Shown piece by piece: positions 44,020 to 53,565 of a stretch of DNA of 64,000 bases. Location: contig FOCD01000003.1 in NCBI GenBank assembly GCA_900110015.1, positions 62,001-126,000 on the forward strand, in the 5' to 3' direction. The position numbers and the translations under genes were made by a program. Numbering within the stretch: position 1 is the stretch's first letter; each line of letters starts with the position of its first letter. The notes beneath the pieces were generated by a model. That model searched no databases. It was given only the letters and a program-made list of their open reading frames with translations, and was not told where the DNA came from. This DNA is from Terribacillus saccharophilus. Its GTDB lineage: Bacteria; Bacillota; Bacilli; Bacillales; Amphibacillaceae.

Positions 44020-44964
44020 TTAGGCTGTAACGTCCCTTTTCATAAAGCTGAACCAGGTGATAACCATGATAATGACAAAATAAATTGCCATTACTGCAAC
44101 GGAGAATCCCAGTGTCATGCCATCCACAGCCGGAACATTACCTGGATTATATACTGTAAGATCTACGTTATTGAATAAGATATATTTCGACCAATCATAT
44201 CTGGAAAGTATGAAACTGATGGTCGGGAAGAACATTGAAATAAAGATGGAAAATCCAATTGCTAGGGCTGTGTTACGGAAAATGGTAGATAAAGCAAAAG
44301 CAATTGTCGCATAGATTAATGTTTGGACAAAGTTCAGTCCGTAATCTCTCATAGTTGAAGCTAATAAGTTATTGCTTACAGTTTCTCCATTGTCAAAAAT
44401 CACACTTTTCGCGTCAAATCCATTGAAGCCGAAGAAGATACCGCCGACAACAAAGGAAAATCCAATAAAGAATACGAAGAAGATAACTGTCGTGATGAAC
44501 ATACTTACATACTTGGAAGTTAATACACTGAAACGAGAAGGCGTTTTAGTAAGTAATAGCTTGATTGTCCCTGTGCCGAATTCAGTAGAAACAAGGCCCC
44601 CTGCAATGATAGCGATGAACAGGATTAGAAACGGCGCACAATAGTACATGACGCTTTCCATATAAGCAGCTAGTGAATCACTTTGAACTGGTGCAATATC
44701 CTGATCCAACTGATATTGCAATGTAGTCAAGTCCTGTTGGACAGCTGCGGCTTCCACATCACCATTTTCAACTTGCTTCTGTAAATCTTGCATTTGCTGT
44801 TCTGTATCTGCCCGCCAGTCTCCACTGCTGTCTTCAGCGTAATACGCTGTAAATGCAGCGATTGTAATTAGTAAGGCCGCTGCAATCCCAAACATAATCC
44901 ACGTCGACAGACGACGGAATGTTTTCATATGTTCATTACGTACCAAACCAATGAATTTAGACAA
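44020..44964 (-). CDS. ABC-2 type transporter permease
   Basis: 314 residues with a TTG start behind GGAGGGAAGG. Six spans and a long extracytoplasmic loop after the first, rich in Gln/Asp. E-F-G-T-G-T-I-K-L-L-L is the ABC-2 cytoplasmic motif. Its first residues M-S-K-F-I-G-L-V-R-N-E and overall layout match the permease at 38190-39119, so the two are paralogues. Overlaps the ATPase by 8 bp. Last gene of the YtrA-type operon. Confidence 0.83.
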   Translation of the reverse strand: MSKFIGLVRNEHMKTFRRLSTWIMFGIAAALLITIAAFTAYYAEDSSGDWRADTEQQMQDLQKQVENGDVEAAAVQQDLTTLQYQLDQDIAPVQSDSLAAYMESVMYYCAPFLILFIAIIAGGLVSTEFGTGTIKLLLTKTPSRFSVLTSKYVSMFITTVIFFVFFIGFSFVVGGIFFGFNGFDAKSVIFDNGETVSNNLLASTMRDYGLNFVQTLIYATIAFALSTIFRNTALAIGFSIFISMFFPTISFILSRYDWSKYILFNNVDLTVYNPGNVPAVDGMTLGFSVAVMAIYFVIIMVITWFSFMKRDVTA

Positions 44965-45877
44965 TTTCCTTCCCTCCAGTCAATTCCAAGAATGTATCTT
45001 CTAATGTTTTCGTTTCTGCCTGGATTCCATAGATGCTGATTGCTTCCTTGGCTAATTTGGCAGCTGCTGCCGGTATTTCGTCACGTGTCAGCTCCATGAT
45101 GATTTGTTTATCCTTAATCTCTGGTTTCTTACTGCCCATATCGCGGAGTACAATTGCCGCTTGTTCCAATGGTTCAACCTGGAAGCTAACCATTTGTGTC
45201 TGTTCACTCGACATCTCATGGACTTGCTGTACGCCAAGCATCTTACCTTGCTGAAGAACACCGATTCGGTCACACATCAATTCCATCTCGCTCAGCAAGT
45301 GGCTGGATACGATAACGGCAAGTCCTTCTTTTTCTGCAAGGTTGCGGATATAATGACGCATCTCTCTAATACCAGCTGGATCTAATCCATTTGTTGGTTC
45401 ATCCAGGATAAGGACATCCGGCCGATGCAGCAGCGCTTGTGCGATTCCAAGACGCTGTCTCATTCCAAGGGAATATGTTTTCACTTTGTCGTTGATCCGA
45501 TTCTTCAAGCCGACTAGCTCGATAACTTCATCAATCCTCTTCTTGTCTACGCCATCACTCATTCTCGCAAAATGCACAAGATTCAGATATCCAGAAAGAT
45601 ACTTATACATCTCCGGGTTCTCAACGATGGCACCGATATGTTTCATGGCAGCTCCATGAGATGTCTTGATACTATTTCCTTTGATAAGAATATCTCCATC
45701 TGTGATGCCCATCAGCCCGACAATCATTCGGATTGTTGTTGTTTTACCGGCGCCGTTCGGCCCTAGAAAACCGAACACCTCACCGGGATAGATGGAAAAA
45801 TTGACGCGATCAATGATTTTTCGTCCGCGTATCACTTTGGTAACCTGCTTGATTTCAACTGCTGGCTGTTTTTGCAT
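44957..45877 (-). CDS. ABC transporter ATP-binding protein (BcrA/YtrE-like)
   Basis: 306 residues from the ATG at 45877, with AAAGGAG upstream; 17 earlier codons overlap the previous gene and lack a site. Walker A G-P-N-G-A-G-K-T-T, signature Y-S-L-G-M-R-Q-R and Walker B L-I-L-D-E-P-T-N-G-L-D are all intact. Its sequence is very close to the ATPase at 39106-40032 in the first 220 residues. Forms the energy-coupling part of the exporter with the following permease. Confidence 0.9.
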   Translation of the reverse strand: MQKQPAVEIKQVTKVIRGRKIIDRVNFSIYPGEVFGFLGPNGAGKTTTIRMIVGLMGITDGDILIKGNSIKTSHGAAMKHIGAIVENPEMYKYLSGYLNLVHFARMSDGVDKKRIDEVIELVGLKNRINDKVKTYSLGMRQRLGIAQALLHRPDVLILDEPTNGLDPAGIREMRHYIRNLAEKEGLAVIVSSHLLSEMELMCDRIGVLQQGKMLGVQQVHEMSSEQTQMVSFQVEPLEQAAIVLRDMGSKKPEIKDKQIIMELTRDEIPAAAAKLAKEAISIYGIQAETKTLEDTFLELTGGKEIV

Positions 45878-45920
45878 ACTTTTCCGCTCCTTTGCTTGTA
45901 ATAAGAGTTGTAGTGCTTCC

Positions 45921-46610
45921 TTACTCATAAATCGAGCTCATCCATTCCAATATGCCCTTCTGCTCGTCATAGCGCAGTTCTTCTACATTGCGGTGGTCCA
46001 CTAGCTCACCGTCTTTGATAGCAATCACTTCATCAAGGATCATTTCTACTTCCATGATTTGATGCGTGGACAGGAGAACAAGCTGTTTTTCCGTGTCTAC
46101 AAATGTGATGAGACCTTTGACAATGGAGTCTCGCACAAGTGGATCCAAGCCGGAAAGCGGCTCATCCATTAACAGAACAGGCACTTCCCTGGAAAGTGTA
46201 AGGATAATTTTAAGCCTGCCGCGATTTCCTTTGGACAGATGCTTCACTTTTGTATTGGCATCCAAATTCATGTAAGCACGTATTTCTTCTGCCTTCTCTT
46301 TATTGAAGTCAGGAAATTGAGTAGCAAAGAAATCAATTGTCTGCTGGACAGTATAGAAGGAGTAATACTCATCCAACTCGGATAGATAACTGACTTTCGA
46401 TGCTATCCGGCGCGTTACTTTCTCCCCATCTAATTCTACAGATCCTTTAGATGGATTAATCAGCCCGGCGATAAGCTTCATCGTCGTTGATTTACCCGCA
46501 CCGTTCAAGCCGACTAGACCAATGATTTTGCCCTTATCAAGCTTTAGATCTACATCTCGCAATGCCGTTTTTGTCATATATCGTTTTGACACATTCTTAA
46601 ATTCAATCAT
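45921..46610 (-). CDS. ABC transporter ATP-binding protein (YtrB-like)
   Basis: 229 residues behind GGAGGAGCACG. Walker A G-L-N-G-A-G-K-S-T, an unusual signature L-S-K-G-N-R-G-R, Walker B L-L-M-D-E-P-L-S-G-L-D and switch His in S-T-H-Q. It overlaps the GntR gene by 8 bp and probably drives the permease at 46984-47769. Similar ATPases accompany YtrA-type regulators in cell-wall antibiotic responses. Confidence 0.87.
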   Translation of the reverse strand: MIEFKNVSKRYMTKTALRDVDLKLDKGKIIGLVGLNGAGKSTTMKLIAGLINPSKGSVELDGEKVTRRIASKVSYLSELDEYYSFYTVQQTIDFFATQFPDFNKEKAEEIRAYMNLDANTKVKHLSKGNRGRLKIILTLSREVPVLLMDEPLSGLDPLVRDSIVKGLITFVDTEKQLVLLSTHQIMEVEMILDEVIAIKDGELVDHRNVEELRYDEQKGILEWMSSIYE

Positions 46611-46980
46611 GACGTGCTCCTCCTTCTAAATAAGTCTGAAGCCCTTCTTTGATTTCTTCATTTTGATAACCCATATCATGCATAACTTGAATGAAGTTCT
46701 GTATTTGTTCTTGTTTCAGCTTCTCACGTATAGAAAGGAGAATATCCTCATTTTCCGTTACGAATGTTCCTTGTCCTCTGCGTGATTCCACGATTCCCGA
46801 TGCCTCCAGTTCGCGGTACGTCCGCTGTACCGTATTCGGATTTACTTTCGATGAGACTGCCGTTTCCCGAACGGAAGGCAGTTTGTCGCCAGGCTTCAGT
46901 TCGCCGCTGACAATTTGTCTATTCAGCCGATCTGCCAGCTGCAGATAAATCGGCTGGGATGATTGAAATGTATCAGTCAT
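46603..46980 (-). CDS. GntR-family regulator, YtrA subfamily
   Basis: 125 residues behind GAGGTG. An N-terminal winged helix (Q-P-I-Y-L-Q-L-A-D-R-L, then P-S-V-R-E-T-A near residue 40 and R-G-Q-G-T-F-V near residue 70) and only a short helical C-terminus, the mark of YtrA-type GntR proteins. It lies between an ABC permease and two ATPase genes, which it should repress in the absence of cell-wall antibiotic. The inverted repeat near 47794-47817 is its likely target. Confidence 0.88.
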   Translation of the reverse strand: MTDTFQSSQPIYLQLADRLNRQIVSGELKPGDKLPSVRETAVSSKVNPNTVQRTYRELEASGIVESRRGQGTFVTENEDILLSIREKLKQEQIQNFIQVMHDMGYQNEEIKEGLQTYLEGGARHD

Positions 46981-46983
46981 GCT

Positions 46984-47769
46984 CTACACCTCTACTTTTT
47001 TGTCTAATAACCAGGATGCGATGAAATAGATGATTAGAATGATAATCAGTTCAATAATGTAATAACCAGCATAGACCGTAAGTTGTTCACCTTGCATATT
47101 GATCAATGCTTCCTTTGTACTAATATCGAATTGTAATGAATTAGCGATAAAACCTAAGTCTATCTTTCCCCATTCTGTAATGGCAGCATAGAATTTTGAT
47201 TGACTAAAAAGACCAAAATATAAATAAGCGAAAAGCCACCAACCAATAAACACTACTGCTCCACTCAGAAATGTTGGCATGTATCTTACTAATAAGAGAA
47301 AAACAATATATGCAAGAATCACATAAATAGAGAAATCAATGGATAACGAAACAACATGTACGAATGCAATCATACCGACCTTGAACCACGTGCCATCTGA
47401 AAATGGTACAAAGTTCAAACCGCCCACATACGCCGCAATACTTACGATAAGCAAAGAGATTATCATATAAACCGTACCTGTCACCAACTTCGCTGCGAGA
47501 AGCCCTGAAGCATGCATCGGATTATGAAGCCAAAGATGCAATCTTTTCCTCTCTACCCCGAGACTGTAAAGCATGTAAATAGCCATGAAAAAGAAGTGTC
47601 CGCCGCCCCAGGCTAAACCGATGATACCGACAGCATCCATTGCATACCCAAATTTATAAGTAGTCGCGGTGACTATAACCAAGCCGACAAGGAATAGTAC
47701 TACCGCTAAAAGCATAATCGGCAATCCGATACGGAATTCCTTCTTTACTAATGCTAGCCAAGCTTTCAT
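46984..47769 (-). CDS. ABC transporter membrane subunit
   Basis: 261 residues behind AGGAGGG. Six spans: first at about residues 17-37, then 47-67, 95-115, 128-150, 155-180 and 235-253. No ATPase motif. It has the position of a YtrC/D-like permease and opens the five-gene operon, three bases ahead of the GntR gene. Substrate unknown. Confidence 0.75.
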   Translation of the reverse strand: MKAWLALVKKEFRIGLPIMLLAVVLFLVGLVIVTATTYKFGYAMDAVGIIGLAWGGGHFFFMAIYMLYSLGVERKRLHLWLHNPMHASGLLAAKLVTGTVYMIISLLIVSIAAYVGGLNFVPFSDGTWFKVGMIAFVHVVSLSIDFSIYVILAYIVFLLLVRYMPTFLSGAVVFIGWWLFAYLYFGLFSQSKFYAAITEWGKIDLGFIANSLQFDISTKEALINMQGEQLTVYAGYYIIELIIILIIYFIASWLLDKKVEV

Positions 47770-47793
47770 GAATTAAACCCTCCTGATGTATTA

Positions 47794-47817
47794 CTGTATT
47801 AATTACATAGTACACTA
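47794..47817 (-). promoter_or_regulatory. Possible YtrA-type operator
   Basis: ACTGTA and TACACT (plus strand) are inverted repeats with one mismatch, 12 bp apart. This resembles the AGTGTA-N13-TACACT palindrome I recall for YtrA-subfamily regulators. It lies 25 bp upstream of the first operon gene. Confidence 0.45.
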
Positions 47818-47847
47818 GTACGGAAATACACGTCAATGGGCAAAAGA

Positions 47848-47885
47848 AAAAAGCTGGAACATTTTTTCCTGTTCCAGCTTTTTAT
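47848..47885 (-). terminator. Terminator after the glycerol dehydrogenase gene
   Basis: AAAAAGCTGGAACA and TGTTCCAGCTTTTT form a long stem with T runs on both strands. Confidence 0.88.
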
Positions 47886-47894
47886 CTTTGTTAT

Positions 47895-49004
47895 TTAGTT
47901 TTCGTAGCCAACTAATTCTTTGTATGCTTTTGCATATTGATCGGCAGCTTTAATCGCATCCACTACTTGATCTGCTGTGATTGTACCAGGCAGGTTATGG
48001 ATTGATTCACCTTCCTGCACCGCAAGTTCTGCCACCTTCAGCAAGTCTTCATCTGAAACATCTTTGAGTTTGATGTCTTCTAGTGTGACCGGGAGGCCAA
48101 GAGCAAGATAGAAATCAATGTACGTGTTGATTTCATCAAGTGTACGATCCTCCAGCGCAAGCTGTGTTAGCGTACCAAATGCTACCTTTTCGCCATGGGT
48201 AAGGCTATGGATTTCACCATGCAGTGCGGTGAAGCCATTATGGATAGCATGTGCCGCTCCAAGCCCGCCGCTTTCGAATCCCAGTCCGCTCAGCAGTGTA
48301 TTTGCTTCGACAACCGCTTCCAATGCCGGTGTAACGATTTGTCGTTTGTTAGCCTCATAAGCAAGCAATCCATACTCGAAGAGAACTTCTTCTGCTTTTT
48401 CTGCAATCGCTTGTCCAGCAATAGTAGCCAGTCCGCCAGCCATGTTTGTGCCGCGTCCTTCAATAGAAGCACGTGCTTCCACCCAAGTAGCCATTGCATC
48501 AGCAATTCCGGAAGCTAGGAATCGAGGTGGTGCCTGAGCGATAATTTTTGTATCGACAAGGACAAGGTCCGGGTTCTTGTCGTAAAACTTGTAGCTTTCA
48601 AAAGTTCCTTCTTCAGAGTAGATAACACTCAATCCGCTCGTCGGCGCATCAGTTGATGCTGTTGTTGGCAGTATCACCACACCAACGTGCAGCTCGTCTG
48701 CTACTGCTTTGGCAGTATCAAGTGTTTTTCCGCCTCCGATACCGATGACAACATTACTTTCCTTACCATCAGCAGCAATACGCTTGATTTCCTCTGTTGA
48801 TGCTTCTCCGCCGAATACGATCTTCTTCGTTTGGATACCGCTCTGCTCCAGATTCTCAAGCACTGTATTACCTGCCAAGTCCCATACAAATTCATCCGCA
48901 AGGACAAGAGCATTATCCCCGATTTTTTTGACGTACTCCCCAGCTTTCTGAAGTACATCTTTTCCTTGAACGTACCGGCTTGGACTGATAAATACTTTTT
49001 CCAT
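47895..49004 (-). CDS. gldA: Glycerol dehydrogenase
   Basis: 369 residues of the metal-dependent polyol dehydrogenases. The NAD loop [10 protein letters not shown] is near residue 90. Zinc ligands are the Asp in G-I-A-D-A-M-A-T-W near residue 168 and the His residues in G-A-A-H-A-I-H-N and T-H-G-E-K-V. It oxidises glycerol to dihydroxyacetone with NAD. Start after GAGAGGGG. No dihydroxyacetone kinase is adjacent; it stands alone. Confidence 0.88.
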   Translation of the reverse strand: MEKVFISPSRYVQGKDVLQKAGEYVKKIGDNALVLADEFVWDLAGNTVLENLEQSGIQTKKIVFGGEASTEEIKRIAADGKESNVVIGIGGGKTLDTAKAVADELHVGVVILPTTASTDAPTSGLSVIYSEEGTFESYKFYDKNPDLVLVDTKIIAQAPPRFLASGIADAMATWVEARASIEGRGTNMAGGLATIAGQAIAEKAEEVLFEYGLLAYEANKRQIVTPALEAVVEANTLLSGLGFESGGLGAAHAIHNGFTALHGEIHSLTHGEKVAFGTLTQLALEDRTLDEINTYIDFYLALGLPVTLEDIKLKDVSDEDLLKVAELAVQEGESIHNLPGTITADQVVDAIKAADQYAKAYKELVGYEN

Positions 49005-49159
49005 GAATAAGACCCCTCTCCAACTCGTAAATAATTACATTCTGATACCTTTTCCCTTTCTGTTCTGTTTCGTAACATAAAATACCTCTTTTTTGGCAAA
49101 TCAAGAGTTCCTTTTGCATATATTTCTTTTGGAGCCAAGAATAAAGAGGAGGACAGGAA

Positions 49160-50062
49160 TTGACGCAGCAGCCTTATAGCAAAAACCGGCCGGTCCAACC
49201 CGGCACGAACTTTTACTTTCCGCCTCAGCATCAAAACCAACAGCCTGGAATAGAAGGACTGATGCGGCCGAAGCCGATTATCGAGACAGACACGTACAAA
49301 GGTTCAGGAAAGCTGAAAGGAAAGATAGCGATCATCACTGGAGGGGACAGCGGAATTGGCGCAGCAGCAGCCATTGCTTTCGCCAAGGAAGGTGCCGATA
49401 TTGTTATTGCTTATTATTATGAATATGAAAACGAAGATGCCAGACGGACGAAGAACAGGATAGAACAGCTTGGGCAGCGCTGTACTCTGATTGTCGGTGA
49501 TTTGCGGAGTGAAGCACATTGCCAAGCTGTTGTTGCACATACAATCGAGACTTATGGGAAATTGGATATTCTCGTAAACAATCACGGCGTCCAGTTTCCT
49601 CAAGATTCGCTGACCGATATCTCTACTGCGCAATGGGATGCAACATTCCACACGAATATTTTTGCTTTCTTTTATCTGACAAAAGCTGCATTGCCGCATT
49701 TGAAAAGAGGAAGCACAATCGTTAATACAACATCAGTGACAGCATATGAAGGAAGACCAGATCTGATTGATTATGTTAGTACAAAAGGTGCCATTGTCGG
49801 CTTCACGAGAGCACTATCCCAGAATCTAGCAACACAAGGAATCAGAGTGAATGGTGTCGCACCAGGACCTATCTGGACACCGCTTATCCCTTCTAGTTTC
49901 TCTGCTGAGGATGTAGCAACCTTTGGACAGGATGTACCAATGAAACGTGCCGGTCAGCCCTATGAACTTGCTCCGGCCTATGTTTACCTTGCTTCTGAGG
50001 ATTCCTCTTATGTAACTGGTCAAATCATTCATGTGAACGGCGGGACGATGGTAAGCTCATAA
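49160..50062 (+). CDS. SDR-family oxidoreductase (GSP39/YdaD-like)
   Basis: 300 residues with a TTG start and GAGGAGG ten bases upstream. A Pro/Gln-rich N-terminal extension of about 45 residues precedes the Rossmann fold, with the T-G-G-D-S-G-I-G cofactor loop near residue 60 and N-N-H-G near residue 138. The catalytic Ser is in T-T-S-V-T and the Tyr/Lys pair in Y-V-S-T-K near residue 201. This extended-N-terminus group includes general stress protein 39 of Bacillus. The substrate is unknown. Confidence 0.83.
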   Translation: MTQQPYSKNRPVQPGTNFYFPPQHQNQQPGIEGLMRPKPIIETDTYKGSGKLKGKIAIITGGDSGIGAAAAIAFAKEGADIVIAYYYEYENEDARRTKNRIEQLGQRCTLIVGDLRSEAHCQAVVAHTIETYGKLDILVNNHGVQFPQDSLTDISTAQWDATFHTNIFAFFYLTKAALPHLKRGSTIVNTTSVTAYEGRPDLIDYVSTKGAIVGFTRALSQNLATQGIRVNGVAPGPIWTPLIPSSFSAEDVATFGQDVPMKRAGQPYELAPAYVYLASEDSSYVTGQIIHVNGGTMVSS

Positions 50063-50097
50063 AAAAAGAGCCTGCGCAATTTATGCGCGGGCTCCTT
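50061..50097 (-). terminator. Terminator after the butanol dehydrogenase gene
   Basis: GAGCCTGCGC and GCGCGGGCTC pair, with a run of seven T on the minus strand. The plus-strand side is weaker. Confidence 0.8.
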
Positions 50098-50106
50098 TGC
50101 TGATTA

Positions 50107-51273
50107 TTAGAAAGATGCTTTGTAGATCTCAAGTGAATCTTCTTTGTTCAATGTGCGATATCCACCGAATTCGCCGTTCGCGTATGCTTTTTCAGCCATC
50201 AATTCCAAGCTGTCTTCGGAAATATCGTAGTCACGAAGTGTAGCTGGTGCATCAATGCTATTCCAGAATGCGCGCAATGCATCAATTCCTTCTAGCGCCG
50301 CTTCTTTATCCGTTTTACCTGTCGGATCAATACCGAAGACACGGACAGCAAGCTGCTTGAAGCGTGGTGCAGTCTCATCATTGAGTACATGCTTCATCCA
50401 GTTAGGGAACAGAATCGCCAAACCACCGCCATGCGGAATGTCATGAACTGCAGATACAGCGTGCTCCAAGTTATGTGTTGCCCAGTCGCCGCGATAGCCC
50501 ATGTTCAAGACACCGTTCAATGCCATTGTTCCGCTGTAAAGAATAGCAGCACGATTGTCGTAGTTTTCCAGATCCTCAAGCAGTTTCGGTCCTGTTTCCA
50601 TTACCGTGAGCAATAGGGATTCACAGAAGCGGTCCTGCAATTCTGTATTCGTCGTTGTATGGAAATAATGCTCCAATACGTGTGACATCATATCGACGAT
50701 ACCATAGATTGTTTGGTCACGCGGTACAGTGAATGTGTTCTGCGGGTCTAGGATTGAGAATTTCGGGAATGTATGCGCACTTCCCCAGCCATACTTTTCA
50801 TTTGTTTCCCAATTCGTGATAACAGAACCAGAGTTCATTTCAGAACCTGTCGCTGCAAGAGTAAGCACAGTACCGAACGGAAGAGCATCATCTGCGAATG
50901 CTTTCTTCGTCACGATATCCCAAACATCTCCATCGTATTTGGCACCAGCTGCAATTGCTTTTGTACAGTCGATTACACTTCCGCCGCCAACTGCAAGCAA
51001 TACATCGATACCTTCTGTTTTACAGATTTCTACACCTTTACGAGCAGTAGAAACACGTGGGTTTGGTTCTACACCAGAAAGTTCGAATACTTCTGCACCG
51101 ATTTCTTCAAGTTCTTTCAATACTTTTTCATACAAACCGCTGCGCTTAATGCTTCCGCCGCCATAGACAAGCAAAACTTTCTTGCCGTATGCAGGAATTT
51201 CTTCTTTCAATTTATCTAATTGGTCTTTACCGAAAATTAATTTTGTTGGGTTATAAAACGTAAAATTATCCAA
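50107..51273 (-). CDS. Iron-containing alcohol dehydrogenase (YugJ/BdhA-like)
   Basis: 388 residues from a TTG at 51273, which has GGAGG eight bases upstream; a GTG five codons earlier overlaps that site. The chosen start ([10 protein letters not shown]) aligns with B. subtilis YugJ. The [10 protein letters not shown] motif is near residue 95, and metal ligands are in D-M-M-S-H-V-L-E-H and in the His-rich [11 protein letters not shown] segment. NAD(P)H-dependent reduction of aldehydes such as butanal. Alone in its transcript. Confidence 0.88.
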   Translation of the reverse strand: MDNFTFYNPTKLIFGKDQLDKLKEEIPAYGKKVLLVYGGGSIKRSGLYEKVLKELEEIGAEVFELSGVEPNPRVSTARKGVEICKTEGIDVLLAVGGGSVIDCTKAIAAGAKYDGDVWDIVTKKAFADDALPFGTVLTLAATGSEMNSGSVITNWETNEKYGWGSAHTFPKFSILDPQNTFTVPRDQTIYGIVDMMSHVLEHYFHTTTNTELQDRFCESLLLTVMETGPKLLEDLENYDNRAAILYSGTMALNGVLNMGYRGDWATHNLEHAVSAVHDIPHGGGLAILFPNWMKHVLNDETAPRFKQLAVRVFGIDPTGKTDKEAALEGIDALRAFWNSIDAPATLRDYDISEDSLELMAEKAYANGEFGGYRTLNKEDSLEIYKASF

Positions 51274-51380
51274 TCTGATCGCCTCCACATTTTATTATGC
51301 TAAAGGATTGGGACATAAGTAAAGTAATCCGCTCATGCCTTCCAAACCTTAGGATATATATATCTGCCTTCTTTATTCCC

Positions 51381-52238
51381 TCATTGCCGCTGCAGTGGCA
51401 ATGAGCAGCAGCGGAACGATCCGCCAGATTTGATGATTTCTGAGAAGTTTACTTCAATTACTGTTACTCCTTCCTTCCGCAATGCTTCATTCACCCGCTT
51501 ATTAGAAGGCAGGCTCAATAGCTTATCCGGCGCAATGGAAAGAATATTCGTTCCCATGTAGAATTGTTCTTCTTCCGAGATTTCGATTGTCTTATACAGT
51601 TTACGGAATCGTTCCAGATCTTCCTCGTTAAAAGCATCTGGATAAAGAATTGCCAGGTCATCCCGGACCAAGTTGAAGACACAATCCAAATGAAGGATAT
51701 CCTCACGAATCTTAACTGCAATCACTTCGTAGTCTGGGAGCTGCTGCTGTATTTGCTGCACAGCTTTCTCGTCTGTCCGCTTACTCAGACCGATCCATAC
51801 ACGCTGACCGTCAACGACTACATCACCGCCTTCGATCGTTCCTTCTGTAACGTCCTTATATGTAAGTCCCTGTTCCTTTAGCCATTCTCGTAAGATTTTT
51901 GTTTCCCCTTTGCGTATGTCATCTTCCATATTCGACACAAAAAGCGTATCTCCTATACAAAAACCTATATCACGGGTATAGACTTGTTCATTGAATGGCT
52001 CTTTTGCCGGCACTGACATCACATCAACGCCATTGTCGCGCAAGACTTTTACAAAGTCAGTATGCTGCTCCATAGCTGCATGTTGATCGATATTATGATT
52101 CAGATAATGTTTTTGTGTTTCGTTGATGACTTTGCGGATTTCCATATATGCTGGCGGACAGACAACGACATGCGTTAACTGGCCAAATTCTGACTGGCAC
52201 TTTGTTTGAGGTTTTTTCTCTTCTTGCATCTTAGTCAT
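51381..52238 (-). CDS. Amidinohydrolase/amidinotransferase-fold protein (YkgA-like, DDAH family)
   Basis: 285 residues behind GGAGGG. Family motifs: F-x2-Q-V-Y-T-R-D near residue 86, E-G-G-D-V near residue 137, H-L-D-C-V-F near residue 183 and the terminal G-G-S-F-R-C-C-S-L-P with the nucleophilic Cys. Relatives hydrolyse dimethylarginine or ornithine/arginine derivatives; B. subtilis YkgA has no settled substrate. It is unlinked to the arginine cluster at the left end. Confidence 0.8.
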   Translation of the reverse strand: MTKMQEEKKPQTKCQSEFGQLTHVVVCPPAYMEIRKVINETQKHYLNHNIDQHAAMEQHTDFVKVLRDNGVDVMSVPAKEPFNEQVYTRDIGFCIGDTLFVSNMEDDIRKGETKILREWLKEQGLTYKDVTEGTIEGGDVVVDGQRVWIGLSKRTDEKAVQQIQQQLPDYEVIAVKIREDILHLDCVFNLVRDDLAILYPDAFNEEDLERFRKLYKTIEISEEEQFYMGTNILSIAPDKLLSLPSNKRVNEALRKEGVTVIEVNFSEIIKSGGSFRCCSLPLQRQ

Positions 52239-52308
52239 GTGATTCCCTCCATTAGTTGGCTTTTAGACGATTCTTCCTTCCACTCCTTATACACTTCCCT
52301 GTTTTGGG

Positions 52309-52335
52309 GTTTAATAAGCTGCCAAAAAAGGGATA
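52309..52335 (+). promoter_or_regulatory. Possible sigma-B promoter
   Basis: GTTTAA (52309-52314) and GGGATA (52330-52335), 15 bp apart, resemble GTTTaa-N12-15-GGGtAt. It lies 33 bp before the start of a general-stress-type gene that is sigma-B-controlled in B. subtilis (YdaG). Confidence 0.6.
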
Positions 52336-52367
52336 CTACCTGTAGAAATCAGAAGGAGGAGATCATA

Positions 52368-52790
52368 ATGGAACAAGCAGAAGTCAAAAAACACGTAGAA
52401 CAGATTCTGGAAAATCAGAAGATCGGAACACTTGCTACCGTTCAGGGTGGTAAGCCTTATACACGCTATATGGCCTTCTTCAACGAAGGATATACATTAT
52501 ATTGCGCAACAAGCGGCAACTCACACAAGGTGGACGATATCGAAAGCAATCATAACGTCCATATCCTGCTAGGATATAACGGCGATGGCGTCGGAGACGA
52601 ATATGTTGAAATCGAGGCTGAAGCAAAAGTCAGCGAGTCTCCGGAACTAAAGCAGCAGCTTTGGAAGGATAGCTTCAGTGCTTGGCTTGACGGTCCGGAT
52701 GATCCGGATTATGTCGTACTGGAAATCAAGCCAGATAAAATCTATTTGAAAAATGTAAATAAAAGCGACGTTTATACAGTCGACGTATAA
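52368..52790 (+). CDS. Pyridoxamine 5-phosphate oxidase-fold stress protein (YdaG/GSP26-like)
   Basis: 140 residues from the ATG at 52368, with AGGAGGAG upstream; a long in-frame extension has no site. The split-barrel flavin-binding fold is indicated by K-I-G-T-L-A-T-V near residue 20, K-P-Y-T-R-Y-M-A-F and the Tyr-rich strands after it. General stress protein 26 and YdaG belong here; the cofactor is probably FMN or F420-like. The substrate is unknown. Confidence 0.8.
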   Translation: MEQAEVKKHVEQILENQKIGTLATVQGGKPYTRYMAFFNEGYTLYCATSGNSHKVDDIESNHNVHILLGYNGDGVGDEYVEIEAEAKVSESPELKQQLWKDSFSAWLDGPDDPDYVVLEIKPDKIYLKNVNKSDVYTVDV

Positions 52791-52792
52791 GG

Positions 52793-52826
52793 AAAAAGCA
52801 GAACTACTTGTGGTTCTGCTTTTTTA
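52793..52826. terminator. Bidirectional terminator
   Basis: AAAAAGCAGAAC and GTTCTGCTTTTT form a 12-bp stem between convergent genes. Confidence 0.88.
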
Positions 52827-53565
52827 TATATTCGGAAATTGCTTGCTTTAAGCTAGCCATCGAAGGCGCCTTTACTGTCCCTTTCGACTTGAATCCTCTA
52901 ACTTGTGATGGAGATAAACCGACAATCATTGTTTTTGTACCCATCAGCTGAATAGTTTCAAATAATTGCCCAAGCTGCTTTTTCCCCTCATCCGTTATCT
53001 CTCCGACAGCATGGAAATCAAAGAAGACCTGCTCATAATCTCCTTCATCAATTCGATACAAGATATTCTCCTCGATCACCCGGAGCTTATCGGCTTGCAG
53101 ATCTCCGAACAAAGGGACAAGTCCTGCTTCTGCATAAAGAGGAATGAATGGACCGCTTAGTTTATGGATTCGCTCTATTGCGTCCTCCAGTTCTTCTTTT
53201 TTTTCAAGCAGTTCAAAATCTGTATCTGATAATCTGCTTCGGAGCTTTATCAGCTGCCCTGAGAGATTATCTACTTCTTTCGTTTTTTCCACACATAGTA
53301 TATGCGCTTTATTGCCTTCCCATTTCACGGAAATACCGAACACCGCCAAGGGGTCATATTTCGTTTTCATATTAAGTTCTATTTCTATTTCCGAAAAATC
53401 AGGCTGGATATACTGGCTGACTTTCTGCCGGCTCTCTTCATCGACTAAAGTTATAAAATTATCGCCAATTAAAAAAATATCACTGGCAGAGCGTGAATAA
53501 TCCAATATCCCAAGCTCTTCATCGAGCAAGAAATACGGAAGTGGGAGGAATTTACCGGACACCAT
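52804..53565 (-). CDS. PAS-STAS protein, RsbR-like
   Basis: 253 residues from the ATG at 53565, with CGGAGG upstream. An N-terminal PAS-like region (about residues 5-100, beginning L-P-Y-F-L-L-D-E-E) is followed by a coiled-coil linker (100-140) and a STAS domain (140-250), as in RsbR stressosome proteins. Ungapped alignment of the STAS core with RsbRA places Asp where RsbR has the phosphorylated Thr205, and no Thr where Thr171 lies. So this may be a permanently phospho-like variant, if the alignment is right. Overlaps the upstream B12-binding gene by 14 bp. Confidence 0.8.
   Translation of the reverse strand: MVSGKFLPLPYFLLDEELGILDYSRSASDIFLIGDNFITLVDEESRQKVSQYIQPDFSEIEIELNMKTKYDPLAVFGISVKWEGNKAHILCVEKTKEVDNLSGQLIKLRSRLSDTDFELLEKKEELEDAIERIHKLSGPFIPLYAEAGLVPLFGDLQADKLRVIEENILYRIDEGDYEQVFFDFHAVGEITDEGKKQLGQLFETIQLMGTKTMIVGLSPSQVRGFKSKGTVKAPSMASLKQAISEYIKKQNHK

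Noticed and set aside
48701-49240. 179-codon minus-strand frame over gldA
   Set aside because: Runs across the gldA start and the divergent SDR start in another frame; no family features.
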